From Nocardia sp. CDC159 (GTDB lineage: Bacteria; Actinomycetota; Actinomycetes; Mycobacteriales; Mycobacteriaceae): a DNA stretch of 64,000 bases. The position numbers were made by a program, and so were the translations under genes. How positions within the stretch are numbered: the stretch's first letter is position 1; every line of letters starts with the position of its first letter. Below are positions 52,560 to 60,682 of this stretch, one piece after another. The stretch spans positions 248,001 through 312,000 of the forward strand of contig NZ_JAMRXH010000005.1 of the NCBI RefSeq assembly GCF_023740735.1. The letters are read 5' to 3'. The notes below the pieces were generated by a model. It saw only the letters and a list, made by a program, of their open reading frames with translations. It ran no database searches and had not been told where the DNA came from.

Positions 52560-53510
52560 TCACGCGGGTTGTCGATTGTCCCTGCCGGGGTCATCGAAAT
52601 GCGATGCGGCCCTGTGGATTTCGCGCAGACGATCGCGGAGTTCGCGATCTTCGATCAGCGTTAACGCATGCTGGTGATCGATTGTGGTGGCACGCAGTTT
52701 CGATCGTTGCTGACGAAGATACGTGGTCAAGCGGTGTCGCGTAGCTGGCGGCGTTTCCGATTTGTTGCACACGGCTGCGCCGAACAGCATAGTCAGTGGG
52801 AATGCCCAGCATGCGTGGAGGAAGCCGAAAGCGGGTCGGGTGGCTTGCTTCCACGGTGAGAAGTATCTGGCCGTGTCACGGATGACGGCGCCGGTGGCGT
52901 TGAGTGCGTCGTTGAGCCAGTTGTGACCTGCTTCGTGGATGATGTCGCGGGCGAGCAGGTAAGGATCGGTGGTGTAGTCGAGGAATACGGTGCCCGGTAA
53001 CCGGCTGAGGGTCCAACTGTCGAATGTGTCGGTGGGTTCCTTTCCTTTCAGGAGGCATACGATCGGCGCATGTCCCCCGACGAGGCCTCCGAATCCGCAC
53101 TGGTGGGCCATGTCGAGTGCGGCGGTCACGAGGTCGGTCAGTTCTGGTGGTGCTGGCTGTGTGTCGGGGCCGAGCAAGTAGTACGGGGTTTCGGACAATG
53201 TTGATCGCAGCATCTGGTTGCTGGGCGGGGCTTGGATGACTATAAGCCCGTGCGGTGTGGGTTCGAACCACGATCCTGGTGGTTGACTCAGCGCGGTGCG
53301 ATACCAGCAGAATCGCTGACTGTCGCTCTGTCGTGCTGCATGTTCGGCACCTTCGAGGCAGTGGTGGGTGAGCGCGTAGGTCAATGCGGGGTGGACGAGG
53401 TCCAATGGCGAGGGCGCGGAGGCCTTGAGAAGAGTGCAGGTGGTATGAATTCGGGTGCGGTGAAGTTCGGTAATTTGAGGGAAGTGGAAGGCCGCGGCCA
53501 GGTCGTTCAC
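52560..53510 (-). CDS. HExxH-motif putative peptide-modifying protein
   Basis: 316 aa from GTG 53510, AAAGGA 6 bases upstream. It contains DIIHEAGHNWLNDALNATG near residue 190 (HEAGH fits HExxH) and a following aromatic stretch SPWKQATRPAFGFLHACWAF, the layout of the HExxH proteins that accompany radical SAM peptide clusters. Members of this group have been reported as 2-oxoglutarate/iron-dependent peptide hydroxylases rather than peptidases; whether this one is hydroxylase or protease is open. It is the last gene of the operon, 75 bases after the precursor candidate, separated by a strong hairpin. Confidence 0.7.
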   Translation of the reverse strand: MNDLAAAFHFPQITELHRTRIHTTCTLLKASAPSPLDLVHPALTYALTHHCLEGAEHAARQSDSQRFCWYRTALSQPPGSWFEPTPHGLIVIQAPPSNQMLRSTLSETPYYLLGPDTQPAPPELTDLVTAALDMAHQCGFGGLVGGHAPIVCLLKGKEPTDTFDSWTLSRLPGTVFLDYTTDPYLLARDIIHEAGHNWLNDALNATGAVIRDTARYFSPWKQATRPAFGFLHACWAFPLTMLFGAAVCNKSETPPATRHRLTTYLRQQRSKLRATTIDHQHALTLIEDRELRDRLREIHRAASHFDDPGRDNRQPA

Positions 53511-53531
53511 GCGAAGTCCTTTCGTGCGGGT

Positions 53532-53563
53532 GGCTGCGGCGTCATTTCGGTGACGCCGCAGCC
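53532..53563 (-). terminator. Perfect 13-bp stem hairpin after the precursor peptide gene
   Basis: GGCTGCGGCGTCA at 53532-53544 pairs perfectly with 53551-53563 over a 6-nt loop. On the minus strand it lies between the precursor stop (53586) and the HExxH start (53510). A partial terminator or RNA-stabilising stem that raises precursor transcript level is typical for such operons. Confidence 0.6.
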
Positions 53564-53585
53564 GCTTCTCCTGGTGCTGCGGCGG

Positions 53586-53720
53586 CTACCGTTCGGTAGC
53601 GGCCCAGCCGTCGGAGATGATGCTGGAGGTGTGAGCGGTGGTGCGGATCGTCGTGTCGTCCTCACGAAGTCGTTCGACGGCGTCGAGGAAGTCGGTCATC
53701 TCGTCGGTCGTGTTGATCAT
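53586..53720 (-). CDS. Candidate RiPP precursor peptide (44 aa)
   Basis: Too short for routine calling. From ATG 53720 the peptide is MINTTDEMTDFLDAVERL then REDDTTIRTTAHTSSIISDG then WAATER. The first half is an amphipathic acidic helix, suited to a leader bound by a modifying enzyme; the second half is rich in Thr, Ser, Asp, His and Trp, suited to a modified core. It lies inside an operon of peptide-modifying enzymes, 73 bases after the kinase-like gene, and is followed by a strong hairpin. No homologue is recognised. The precursor role is inference from size, place and composition. Confidence 0.6.
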   Translation of the reverse strand: MINTTDEMTDFLDAVERLREDDTTIRTTAHTSSIISDGWAATER

Positions 53721-53793
53721 TGCGAAATCCGTTCTCTAGAAGGCGAATACGTTTGCCGGGTAGTTGTGCTGGGGGTTGTCTCCTTTCGGTGAT

Positions 53794-54672
53794 TCACGAG
53801 GCTTTCGCTTCGGCACTGGCCTGGGCGGCGGCGTGCCGCAGGATGTCGCGTAGGCACGTCATAGGTGGCCGGTCCGCGGGAATGTGGGCGAGTGCGGCAT
53901 TAAGCAGGTCTCGTAGCTGTGTAGGTGTGTCGGTGGGCATGGGGAGGGTGGGGCGCGGGATGTCGCCGACGAGGGTGCGGTAGGTGAGGACGGCGAGGCT
54001 GTAAACGTCGGCGGCGGGCCCGGCGTCGGCGTAGTTGGTGAGGTATTCGGGGGGCCAGTGGGTTTCGGGTCCGCGGTGGCGGGGTCCGCGTGGGGTACCG
54101 AGTCGGCGGGCGGCGCCGAGATCGGTGAGGAGTCCACGCCCGCGGTGTAGCAGGATGTTCTCCTGGTAGACGTCTCGGTGCACGATGCCGCGCGCATGCA
54201 GTTCGGCCAGCCCGGAAGCGACATCGGCGAGGATCGAAAGGTATTGGGCGACTGGCTGTTTGGCGACCAAGACAGCACGAAAATTGCCGTCGGGGTAATA
54301 GGGCATGGTGTACCAGTCGAAGTCGTCGCAGTGGCCGTAGTCGAGCAGCGGTACGAGGTGGGGTGTGCCGGTGGCGGCGCGGGTGAGGTCGAGTTCGTGC
54401 TGGAAGTCGGCGCGGGTGAGGGCGCGTTCTTCGGGGCTCATTTGCTGGTACCAGTAGAAGCCGTAGGCGGCGGGCCGGTCGGCGGCGGGCAGGGCGGCCA
54501 GGACGTGGTTGCTGCCGAATCCTGCTTTGACGACGACCGGTTCCTGGTCGCCGCGGTAGGCGAGGACCAGGGTGCTGGACCGGGTGAACGCCAGCAGGTC
54601 ATAGGTGTGCCAGCCGTGCTGGTGGAGTTGGTCGAGGACCCACTGTGCCGGGTGGAGGGGGTGCAGTCGCAT
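53794..54672 (-). CDS. Ser/Thr protein kinase-like protein of the peptide cluster
   Basis: 292 aa, ATG 54672 overlapping the preceding stop (TGATG). Kinase features: PVVVKAGFGSNHVLA (the Lys of subdomain II), a catalytic loop GIVHRDVYQENILL, LLTDLGAARRLG in place of DFG, and a C-lobe with ADVYSLAVLTYRTLVGDIP. The catalytic Asp and Lys are present, while DFG is DLG, so activity is plausible. It has no membrane segment or PASTA domain. In this operon it could phosphorylate the peptide, activate Ser/Thr for dehydration, or regulate the enzymes. Confidence 0.75.
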   Translation of the reverse strand: MRLHPLHPAQWVLDQLHQHGWHTYDLLAFTRSSTLVLAYRGDQEPVVVKAGFGSNHVLAALPAADRPAAYGFYWYQQMSPEERALTRADFQHELDLTRAATGTPHLVPLLDYGHCDDFDWYTMPYYPDGNFRAVLVAKQPVAQYLSILADVASGLAELHARGIVHRDVYQENILLHRGRGLLTDLGAARRLGTPRGPRHRGPETHWPPEYLTNYADAGPAADVYSLAVLTYRTLVGDIPRPTLPMPTDTPTQLRDLLNAALAHIPADRPPMTCLRDILRHAAAQASAEAKAS

Positions 54673-55298
54673 CAGCGGGATCCTCCGGGCAGGGTGGAGC
54701 GCAGGTAGGCCACGATGTCGGTGACGGTGTGGCGGGTGTCGGCGGGGGTGAGTAGCGATCGCCGCCAGAGCGGGCGGCCGGTGAGGTGTGCCCAGTGGTT
54801 TCCGGCCTGCTGGTAGAGCTGGTGGAGTTCGGCGGCGAGGGCGGGGTCGTCGATGAGCCGGTGTGCAGTGGGCCGACAGGCCAGGCGGTTGCGGCAGGCG
54901 TCGGCGGGGGTGGTCAGCAGGATCGTGAGGCGGGGTTGCACGGCCGGGTCCGCGGCCAGGGCGGTCAGGTAGGTCTCGACGGGCCGCTGGTAGGTGAGCG
55001 CGAGCAGGCAGGCGGTGGACATCACATGCCGATCGGCCAGGACGTGCCCGATCCGTGCGGCGGGGGCGAGGTTGTGGCGGTGATGCAGGGCGAGGTCGTC
55101 GAGAGCGGCTGCGACGGCGGTTTTTTCGTCGATGCGCGGGTGTCCGGCGCGCAGGGCGACCAGGATGCGGGTGGCCGGGAGCGACAGCCAGGAGAACTGG
55201 CCGAAGTGCACGATCGTGTTGTGACTGAGGTTGGTGAGAAGGTGGTCGCGCAGCGTGCTTTTGCCGGTACCGGCGGGGCCTTCGAGGGCGATCAGCAT
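54672..55298 (-). CDS. Thymidylate-kinase-like P-loop protein of the peptide cluster
   Basis: 208 aa from ATG 55298. Walker A is MLIALEGPAGTGKSTLRDHL at the very N-terminus; ADRHVMSTACLLALTYQRPV and LTILLTTPADACRNRLACR follow the order seen in thymidylate kinase-like enzymes (DRY-like and lid regions). Its C-terminus ends in LRSTLPGGSR. The substrate is unlikely to be dTMP given the context; a small nucleotide or a peptide-linked group is possible. Confidence 0.65.
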   Translation of the reverse strand: MLIALEGPAGTGKSTLRDHLLTNLSHNTIVHFGQFSWLSLPATRILVALRAGHPRIDEKTAVAAALDDLALHHRHNLAPAARIGHVLADRHVMSTACLLALTYQRPVETYLTALAADPAVQPRLTILLTTPADACRNRLACRPTAHRLIDDPALAAELHQLYQQAGNHWAHLTGRPLWRRSLLTPADTRHTVTDIVAYLRSTLPGGSR

Positions 55299-55318
55299 GG
55301 CGTGCTCGTCTCAGGGGC

Positions 55319-56053
55319 TCAGTCGGTGAACAGCCAGCTGATGAATTTGCGCGCTCGGCCGCGGGTGACCGGGCGGGTGCCGTGGGTGAGCTGCGACCCG
55401 TACAACAGTGCCGTGCCGCAGGTGGTTGTACTGGTCGTCCATCGGGTGCGGGCCATGCTGGTGAACCAGGGTGAGGAGTTGTCCGCGCCGTCGTGGGCAA
55501 AGGCCATGGTGGGCGCGTAGCCGGGAATGTCGCTGGGCAGTGCGCAGTTCCACAGACGGTCGTCGGAAGTGGTTTCGACGAAGAACTCGCCACCGGCGTA
55601 GTCGTTGGTGATGCTGACGCCGATACCGGCGATCTGGCGGGGCCACCGGCGTGGGTCGGGGGCGATGCCGTCGAGGTGGGGTGTGATGTGTTGCCCGGGA
55701 CCGTATTCGACATAGGTCCACGGGCGGCAGGAGGTCACCGACGGCAGCAGGCGTGCGATCGTCGGCCGGGCGCGGTCGAACGCGATCTGCAGGATCTTCT
55801 CTGCCGCAGTGGGGATGTCGGCGATCTCGAGCCGACCGGCGGGCTCGTAGATGCTCATCGTTTCCCGCGGGGTCCGGCCGGGGATTTCATGAATGGAGGT
55901 CGCCCGGCGGTGTTCGGTCTCGGCGCGGTCGATGCCGGTGAGGTGCTGCTCCATCACGGTGGTCAGCTCGTGGGTTTCGGTGTGGTCGAGGAAGCCTTCG
56001 ATGCTGCCGAGAGCAAGAGTTTCACCCAGCCCGATCGGTGACGGTGTTCTCAT
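55319..56053 (-). CDS. 2-Oxoglutarate/Fe(II)-dependent oxygenase (prolyl-hydroxylase-like)
   Basis: 244 aa from ATG 56053, overlapping the upstream gene by 32 bases. The iron triad and cosubstrate site are visible: YGPGQHITPHLDGIAPDPRR (HxD), a double-stranded beta-helix core GVSITNDYAGGEFFVET, and LTHGTRPVTRGRARKFISWL (distal His and Arg). The fold matches P4H-type hydroxylases. Hydroxylation of a residue of the peptide is the natural guess in this operon. Confidence 0.82.
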   Translation of the reverse strand: MRTPSPIGLGETLALGSIEGFLDHTETHELTTVMEQHLTGIDRAETEHRRATSIHEIPGRTPRETMSIYEPAGRLEIADIPTAAEKILQIAFDRARPTIARLLPSVTSCRPWTYVEYGPGQHITPHLDGIAPDPRRWPRQIAGIGVSITNDYAGGEFFVETTSDDRLWNCALPSDIPGYAPTMAFAHDGADNSSPWFTSMARTRWTTSTTTCGTALLYGSQLTHGTRPVTRGRARKFISWLFTD

Positions 56054-56651
56054 GGTGTCCCCTCCTGGTGTGCAGTTCGTGGGCGATGTCGCCGAGATCG
56101 GCGCAATGGTTGAGCCAGCTGATCACCGGTGCGCGCCCGATCGGCGCAGCCCACAACGCGGCCTGCTCCGCAGCCAACGGGAACCGGTCGCCCGGCGGCG
56201 GCATCGTGGCGATCGGAGCGTGCGGCGCGGCGCATCGGGTGTCGGTGTAGTGGGCGAAGACATCAGCGATCTGAGATGCGATGAGACCGCACCAGCTCCC
56301 GCGTTGCGCGGCCGCGGGTTCGGTGTCGGCATAGGTGAGGGTCTCGGTGTCGATCCAGCTGCAGGCGATCGCCGCGGTGCTGCGCCGGACACGGCAGACC
56401 GAGCAGCACGGCCCCTCACGAGCGCACCACACGGGCACCCGGAGAGAGGTGGCGATGTCAAGCAACACCGTCCAAGGCATGGTGATCGGGTCCTCCGGGC
56501 CGGTCACGCCGAGGCGGTGGCGACAGCAGTCGCAGTCAAGCCGCTGTTGGTGTCGCGTGGTGCCGGGGAGTGCGGGTTCGATCATCAGGACGTGGAAGTA
56601 CACGATGCGTCCGAGGAGTTGATGGATGGTGATCTTCTCGTCGGTGTTCAT
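56022..56651 (-). CDS. Cys-rich protein of the peptide cluster, unknown function
   Basis: 209 aa; ATG 56651 overlaps the radical SAM stop as ATGA. It contains CDCCRHRLG and CAREGPCCSVCRVRR, a probable zinc or metal site, plus two helical segments. I do not recognise a family. Tight coupling to the radical SAM gene suggests it acts with that enzyme, for example as a binding or delivery subunit. Confidence 0.55.
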   Translation of the reverse strand: MNTDEKITIHQLLGRIVYFHVLMIEPALPGTTRHQQRLDCDCCRHRLGVTGPEDPITMPWTVLLDIATSLRVPVWCAREGPCCSVCRVRRSTAAIACSWIDTETLTYADTEPAAAQRGSWCGLIASQIADVFAHYTDTRCAAPHAPIATMPPPGDRFPLAAEQAALWAAPIGRAPVISWLNHCADLGDIAHELHTRRGHHENTVTDRAG

Positions 56652-58519
56652 GCCGCACCCGCGTCGCTGTGTCCTGGTGGAACGCAACCGCATTCGCTGC
56701 TCGCGCCCGGCGTGGTCGCCGCCAGACTGCCAGCCAGGGCAGTGGTGGCGGCGTCGATGCTGGCGAAGTAGGCGGGCCAGTCGTGGCCGTCGGCGCGTTC
56801 GAGCCGCAGATCCAACACCGGGGTTCGACCCCCGGATGTGGTACAGGTCAACTCGGCGCGACCGATGGCGATCCGGATCGCCTGGGGCACAAGGGCTTCG
56901 ATCGCAGTGATCACGCGACACAGTGCGGCGGCGATCGTGGCGTACTCGTCGCGGGTGCGGGGCAGAATACCGACCCGCCGCTCGACGGGCTCGAGGGAGA
57001 GACCGGGGTAGGGGTGGCCTTGGCAGCTGTCGTAGGTGACCAGACCCAAGGTGCTGGTGAGGGTGTCAACGAGCGGCCATACTCCGGGTTCGATCGCGTC
57101 GCGCCAGCTCGGGTGCAGCGGATCCAGGTCATCGGCTTCGTGGATTCCCGGTTCCCCGAGGGTGTTGATGTTGCCGTGCTCGCTGAGCTCCAGGCGCACC
57201 GGTGAGCGCGGCGAACTCGGGTTACACCATGAGGCCAGGAATCCGGCGACGTCGGCCATCTCGTTGATCCGCCGAGGCCGGGCGTGGGCGTGGCGGCAGA
57301 ACACTGCCGACGGCACGGTGGGCGTGGTGATCAAGGCCGCGACGCCGTCGATCAGGCGCATCCGGTGGCGGCAGTAGGCGTCGTCGCTGCCGGTCGCGGC
57401 GACCGCGCGTAATCGGCTGGCTACACATCCCCCGCCGCAGCTGTCGTGGTACCGGCAGGATCGGCATTTGCCGACCAGCTCGCGGCCTTGGGTCAGGATC
57501 GGTAACCGGCGCTGCGCGAGCGTGATCTCGCCCGGCTCGGTCAGGTCTTTCATGTCGGCCAGTTGGGCTGCGGGCCAAGGGAGTTCGTCGCAGCTCCCGA
57601 ACCGGCCGCCGGGGTAGAGGGTGAAGACGTGGTCGCATTTGAGGTTGGAGAAATGGCAGAACCCCGTATCCAACCCCTGCAGCCGCCGGATGGCCGACAC
57701 GACCGGTTCCAACTTCACCCGCCGGTACGCACCACTATGTACCCACCGGATCGCGGCGGCGAGCACGAACTCGACATACTCGTCCGGACTGATCGCCCAG
57801 GCCGGCCCGGCCGCGGTGATGCTGGCGCGCTGCGCGATCCGGCTGGCCGTGGCCCGGTGGGTCGAGCTGGCGGTCGCGGTGGTGATCGTGGTGTCGAAGC
57901 AGGGGACGACGCTGATCGCGTCGACGGCGGAGAAGCTGACCAGGTGATCCAGGACGGCCGCGGCGCGGCCGAGCACCCGGGGTGTGACGACGGTGATGAC
58001 ACCGACCGCGCGCCCGCGGGCACCGCAGCGGTCCAGGGCCGCCTCGACGCGCGCGTAGGTCGGTTGCCCGTCGTAGCCGACCCGCCAGCTGTTGCCTTGC
58101 CGGTCACCGTCGAGGGAAATTCCGATCCGCAACGCTGGATACACCTCGTCGAACAGGTCCAGCCAGGACTCGTCGAGCCGAATCCCGTTGGTTTGCAAGG
58201 TCACCCGCTGCACCACGGGTTGGCGCGCCAGCTCGGTCAGTACCTCACGGATATAAGGTTGGCCCGCGGTCAACGGCTCGCCGCCGTGCAGCTCCAGAAC
58301 CACGGGGCGGCCGCCGAACAGCGCCGGCAGCCGGACGATGTCCTCGACTCCGATCCGGGCGCCGCCCGGTGCCTCCTTGCGCTTCTCGAAGCAATACAGG
58401 CAGTCGATGTCGCAGGTCTCCCCACGCAGTTTGAGAATGACCGACACCGCGGTGTCAGCACCGGTCTCGGTGAGCGTGCGATACAGGTTCTCGCAGTGGC
58501 TGTCGCTGTCGGTGGCCAC
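56648..58519 (-). CDS. Radical SAM/SPASM peptide maturase with extra C-terminal domain
   Basis: 623 aa from GTG 58519, with AGAAGGGGG 7 bases upstream. The radical SAM motif is CDIDCLYC (Cys36, 40, 43), followed by ELHGGEPL, VTLQTNGIRLD and ISLDGDRQGNSWRVG. A SPASM-type cluster-binding region, CHFSNLKCDHVFTLYPGGRF and CRSCRYHDSCGGGCVASR, lies at about residues 290-400. The order matches FxsB-like anaerobic-sulfatase-maturase relatives that modify peptides. Beyond residue about 430 there is an extra domain of 190 residues (EPGVWPLVDTLTSTLGLVTY, LVPQAIRIAIGRAEL) that I cannot assign. It is the central enzyme of the cluster. Confidence 0.87.
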   Translation of the reverse strand: MATDSDSHCENLYRTLTETGADTAVSVILKLRGETCDIDCLYCFEKRKEAPGGARIGVEDIVRLPALFGGRPVVLELHGGEPLTAGQPYIREVLTELARQPVVQRVTLQTNGIRLDESWLDLFDEVYPALRIGISLDGDRQGNSWRVGYDGQPTYARVEAALDRCGARGRAVGVITVVTPRVLGRAAAVLDHLVSFSAVDAISVVPCFDTTITTATASSTHRATASRIAQRASITAAGPAWAISPDEYVEFVLAAAIRWVHSGAYRRVKLEPVVSAIRRLQGLDTGFCHFSNLKCDHVFTLYPGGRFGSCDELPWPAAQLADMKDLTEPGEITLAQRRLPILTQGRELVGKCRSCRYHDSCGGGCVASRLRAVAATGSDDAYCRHRMRLIDGVAALITTPTVPSAVFCRHAHARPRRINEMADVAGFLASWCNPSSPRSPVRLELSEHGNINTLGEPGIHEADDLDPLHPSWRDAIEPGVWPLVDTLTSTLGLVTYDSCQGHPYPGLSLEPVERRVGILPRTRDEYATIAAALCRVITAIEALVPQAIRIAIGRAELTCTTSGGRTPVLDLRLERADGHDWPAYFASIDAATTALAGSLAATTPGASSECGCVPPGHSDAGAA

Positions 58520-58556
58520 GAAGCTACCCCCTTCTCGGGCCAGTGCTGTCGATGTG

Positions 58557-58991
58557 TCAGTCGAAGAGGCGGCCGAGGAGCGCGCCCTGTCCGGATTGCA
58601 GGATGTGCGCGGATTCCAGGCCGATCCAGAAGCATTCGAACCGGGTCGGCTTTTTCTCGCCGTCATGGTCTTCCTGGCTCAGCCAGCGCTCCAGGGTGTC
58701 CTCGTCCACCGTCATCTCGAAAAAGTGCCGATGCTGGATCTCCCACCGGTACGGGGTGATGTCGTAGGTGGCTTCGCCCAGCTTGCGCACGATGGAGAAC
58801 TTCGACAGCCCGGTCTCTTCCCGCGCCTCCCGCAGCGCCGCGTCCTCGGGCGTCTCCCCCGCGCGGACGCTGCCGGCGGGGACCTGGATGCCGACCTCCT
58901 CCAAGGAATAGTCGGTGTGCCGGAACACCAGCAGCCGCCCCTCCCGGACGATGTAGCACAACACCTTGTCCCGCAAGGACTTCTCGGGCAT
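58557..58991 (-). CDS. NUDIX hydrolase
   Basis: 144 aa from ATG 58991 (AAAGGA 6 bases upstream). The NUDIX box is GSVRAGETPEDAALREAREE then TGL, matching Gx5Ex7REUXEEXGU. The protein is compact, with no additional domain. Substrates could be nucleotide sugars or other dinucleoside phosphates. It is 37 bases upstream of the radical SAM start, so it is the first gene of the peptide operon. Confidence 0.88.
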   Translation of the reverse strand: MPEKSLRDKVLCYIVREGRLLVFRHTDYSLEEVGIQVPAGSVRAGETPEDAALREAREETGLSKFSIVRKLGEATYDITPYRWEIQHRHFFEMTVDEDTLERWLSQEDHDGEKKPTRFECFWIGLESAHILQSGQGALLGRLFD

Positions 58992-59053
58992 TCGCGATCC
59001 TTTCATTTCGCCGCAGCGACGCTCATCACGATTCAGCCGGGCACTGTTCGGGC

Positions 59054-59398
59054 TCATTGGCGAACGTACTTCTCCACGCGCTCGTCGGGCACGATCCGCC
59101 CGGCGGCGACCAAGATACGAAACGCCTCGGTTTTGCGAGGGCATTCGCCCACCCGACACGACCGGTGCTGGCGCATCGCCTGATGCGCGGTGTCGACGGT
59201 GAAGACTTCCGCCGGTTCCTCGTACGACCAGCCGAGTGAGCAAAGGCCCTGCTGCACAACCACCTCCGCGTCGGGAATCCTGGCCGTCGCATCTCGTCCG
59301 GACCGGTCTTCCCGGGGGAGGACGAACTCGACACGGATCGAGTCTGACCTGCGAATACCTACTCGGCCATCCCGATTACGACCCGTATTCCTGGACAC
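59054..59398 (-). CDS. Small hypothetical protein upstream of the peptide operon
   Basis: About 114 aa from GTG 59398, though the start is uncertain (a TTG at 59452 also fits the frame). The conserved-looking part is VDTAHQAMRQHRSCRVGECP, then RKTEAFRILVAAGRIVPDERVEKYVRQ, with two Cys that could bind metal. I have the impression that similar short proteins are common in actinobacteria but cannot name a family. It is 62 bases upstream of the NUDIX gene. Confidence 0.5.
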   Translation of the reverse strand: MSRNTGRNRDGRVGIRRSDSIRVEFVLPREDRSGRDATARIPDAEVVVQQGLCSLGWSYEEPAEVFTVDTAHQAMRQHRSCRVGECPRKTEAFRILVAAGRIVPDERVEKYVRQ

Positions 59399-59482
59399 CC
59401 CGGACCCGCCGCTGGACAGAATGTGGACAACGAGAGCGAATCTCGATGTCAACCACTGGCGGGGTGGACATATCGTGGACCG

Positions 59483-60682
59483 ATGGTGCTCAGCACACGG
59501 ATATCGGTCGAACAGGTCACAGACAACCTGAAGCGACTACGGCAGGGCCAGGGACTGGCGCGCCCCACCGTCGTGCTCGAAGTTCTCGACGACGCGGTGC
59601 GGCAGCACCTGTGTCGTGGCCACGCCTACGAGCCCGGCTCTGCCGAGGAGATCGCCACGGTGACCGCCGCCATCACGGCGGCGATCGGCAGACTATCGGA
59701 GACCGAACGCCTCTATGCCCGTGTCGATTTCAACCTCGTCCCCGACCACCGCTACCCGACCTTGACCGATCGGCAGGAATCGCTGGCCCGCCAGCAACGA
59801 TGCGCCACCAAAACCATCCGCCGCCACGGCGGCCAAGCCCTGCAAACCCTGGCCTATCTTCTACTGACCCCAGCAGCCGACGCCCCAGCGGCTGCCCTGG
59901 ATATGCCGGCGAGATCGACCGACGTAACAGCAGCCAGTGGCCTGGCCTCGTTCTGGCGCCTCGAGCAGGGTGTGCGCATCGACATCGTCTGTTCGGAGAT
60001 CCCGCCGGACGAGCGCCCGGATTATGCCGATCCGTCCGACCGCAACTACTTGCGGTACGCCAAATTCGCCGACCTGGACACCCTGATCTACGTTCGCACT
60101 CGCCTGGCCCAACTGGCTCCGAACACCGTGGTTCGCGATTTCGCCCCCTCCGAGCATTACGACACCCACGCCGACGTGCTCATCGTCATCGGCGGCCCGC
60201 CGTGGAACGCAAAATACCGGGAATTCCTGCCCCAGTTGCCGTTTCACTTCGAACCTCATCCGCTCGGTGAGGACGATCCGCTCGTCGTCCCGGCGCTGGA
60301 CTACATGATTCTCGCGCCACGGTGGACTTCGCGGGGTGAACTGATCGAAGACCTCGCCGTGTTCACCCGGCTCACCGTGCAAGGCACCACCGTCTTCCTG
60401 CTCGGCGGATGTCTGACACTAGGCGTGCTCGGCGCCGCACGCACCCTGCTCGATCCCGCCCGCGGCCCCGCCAACGCCGGCTACCTCCGCGACCGCGTCG
60501 GCGAGGACGACTTCGTACTCATCGCCGAATCCCGCCGCGTCGGCGGCATCACCGATACCGCCGACCTCACCGTCGTCGAACCCCTCCTTCTTTTGACCCG
60601 CCGAACCGGCGACGACTTCGGCATCGACATCGACAACACCAAGCGCTTCACCCGCCGCCACATCCCCAGACAGGCCAGATGA
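59483..60682 (+). CDS. Two-domain protein of unknown function, divergent from the peptide operon
   Basis: 399 aa from ATG 59483; a GGGGTGGA lies 14 bases upstream. The N-terminal domain (about 1-140) is helical, with VEQVTDNLKRLRQGQGLARP and an HTH-like basic segment RQQRCATKTIRRHGGQALQTL. The C-terminal domain (about 160-395) is alpha/beta, with DVLIVIGGPPWNAKYREF, DYMILAPRW, LTVQGTTVFLLGGCLTLGVLG and DDFVLIAESRRVGG. I do not recognise a family. It may be a sensor or regulator of the neighbouring operon and is coupled (ATGA) to the next gene. Confidence 0.55.
   Translation: MVLSTRISVEQVTDNLKRLRQGQGLARPTVVLEVLDDAVRQHLCRGHAYEPGSAEEIATVTAAITAAIGRLSETERLYARVDFNLVPDHRYPTLTDRQESLARQQRCATKTIRRHGGQALQTLAYLLLTPAADAPAAALDMPARSTDVTAASGLASFWRLEQGVRIDIVCSEIPPDERPDYADPSDRNYLRYAKFADLDTLIYVRTRLAQLAPNTVVRDFAPSEHYDTHADVLIVIGGPPWNAKYREFLPQLPFHFEPHPLGEDDPLVVPALDYMILAPRWTSRGELIEDLAVFTRLTVQGTTVFLLGGCLTLGVLGAARTLLDPARGPANAGYLRDRVGEDDFVLIAESRRVGGITDTADLTVVEPLLLLTRRTGDDFGIDIDNTKRFTRRHIPRQAR

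Noticed and set aside
52257-52664. Plus-strand ORF of 135 aa in the gap before the pPIWI_RE island
   Set aside because: No recognised feature, partly antisense to the HExxH gene, and no ribosome-binding site.
53232-53792. Plus-strand ORF of 186 aa
   Set aside because: It is antisense to the HExxH protein start, the hairpin and the precursor gene, all of which have better support.
53794-55713. 639-aa reading of the kinase-like gene
   Set aside because: The N-terminal half overlaps the P-loop kinase and oxygenase genes in another frame; ATG 54672 is coupled to the preceding stop.
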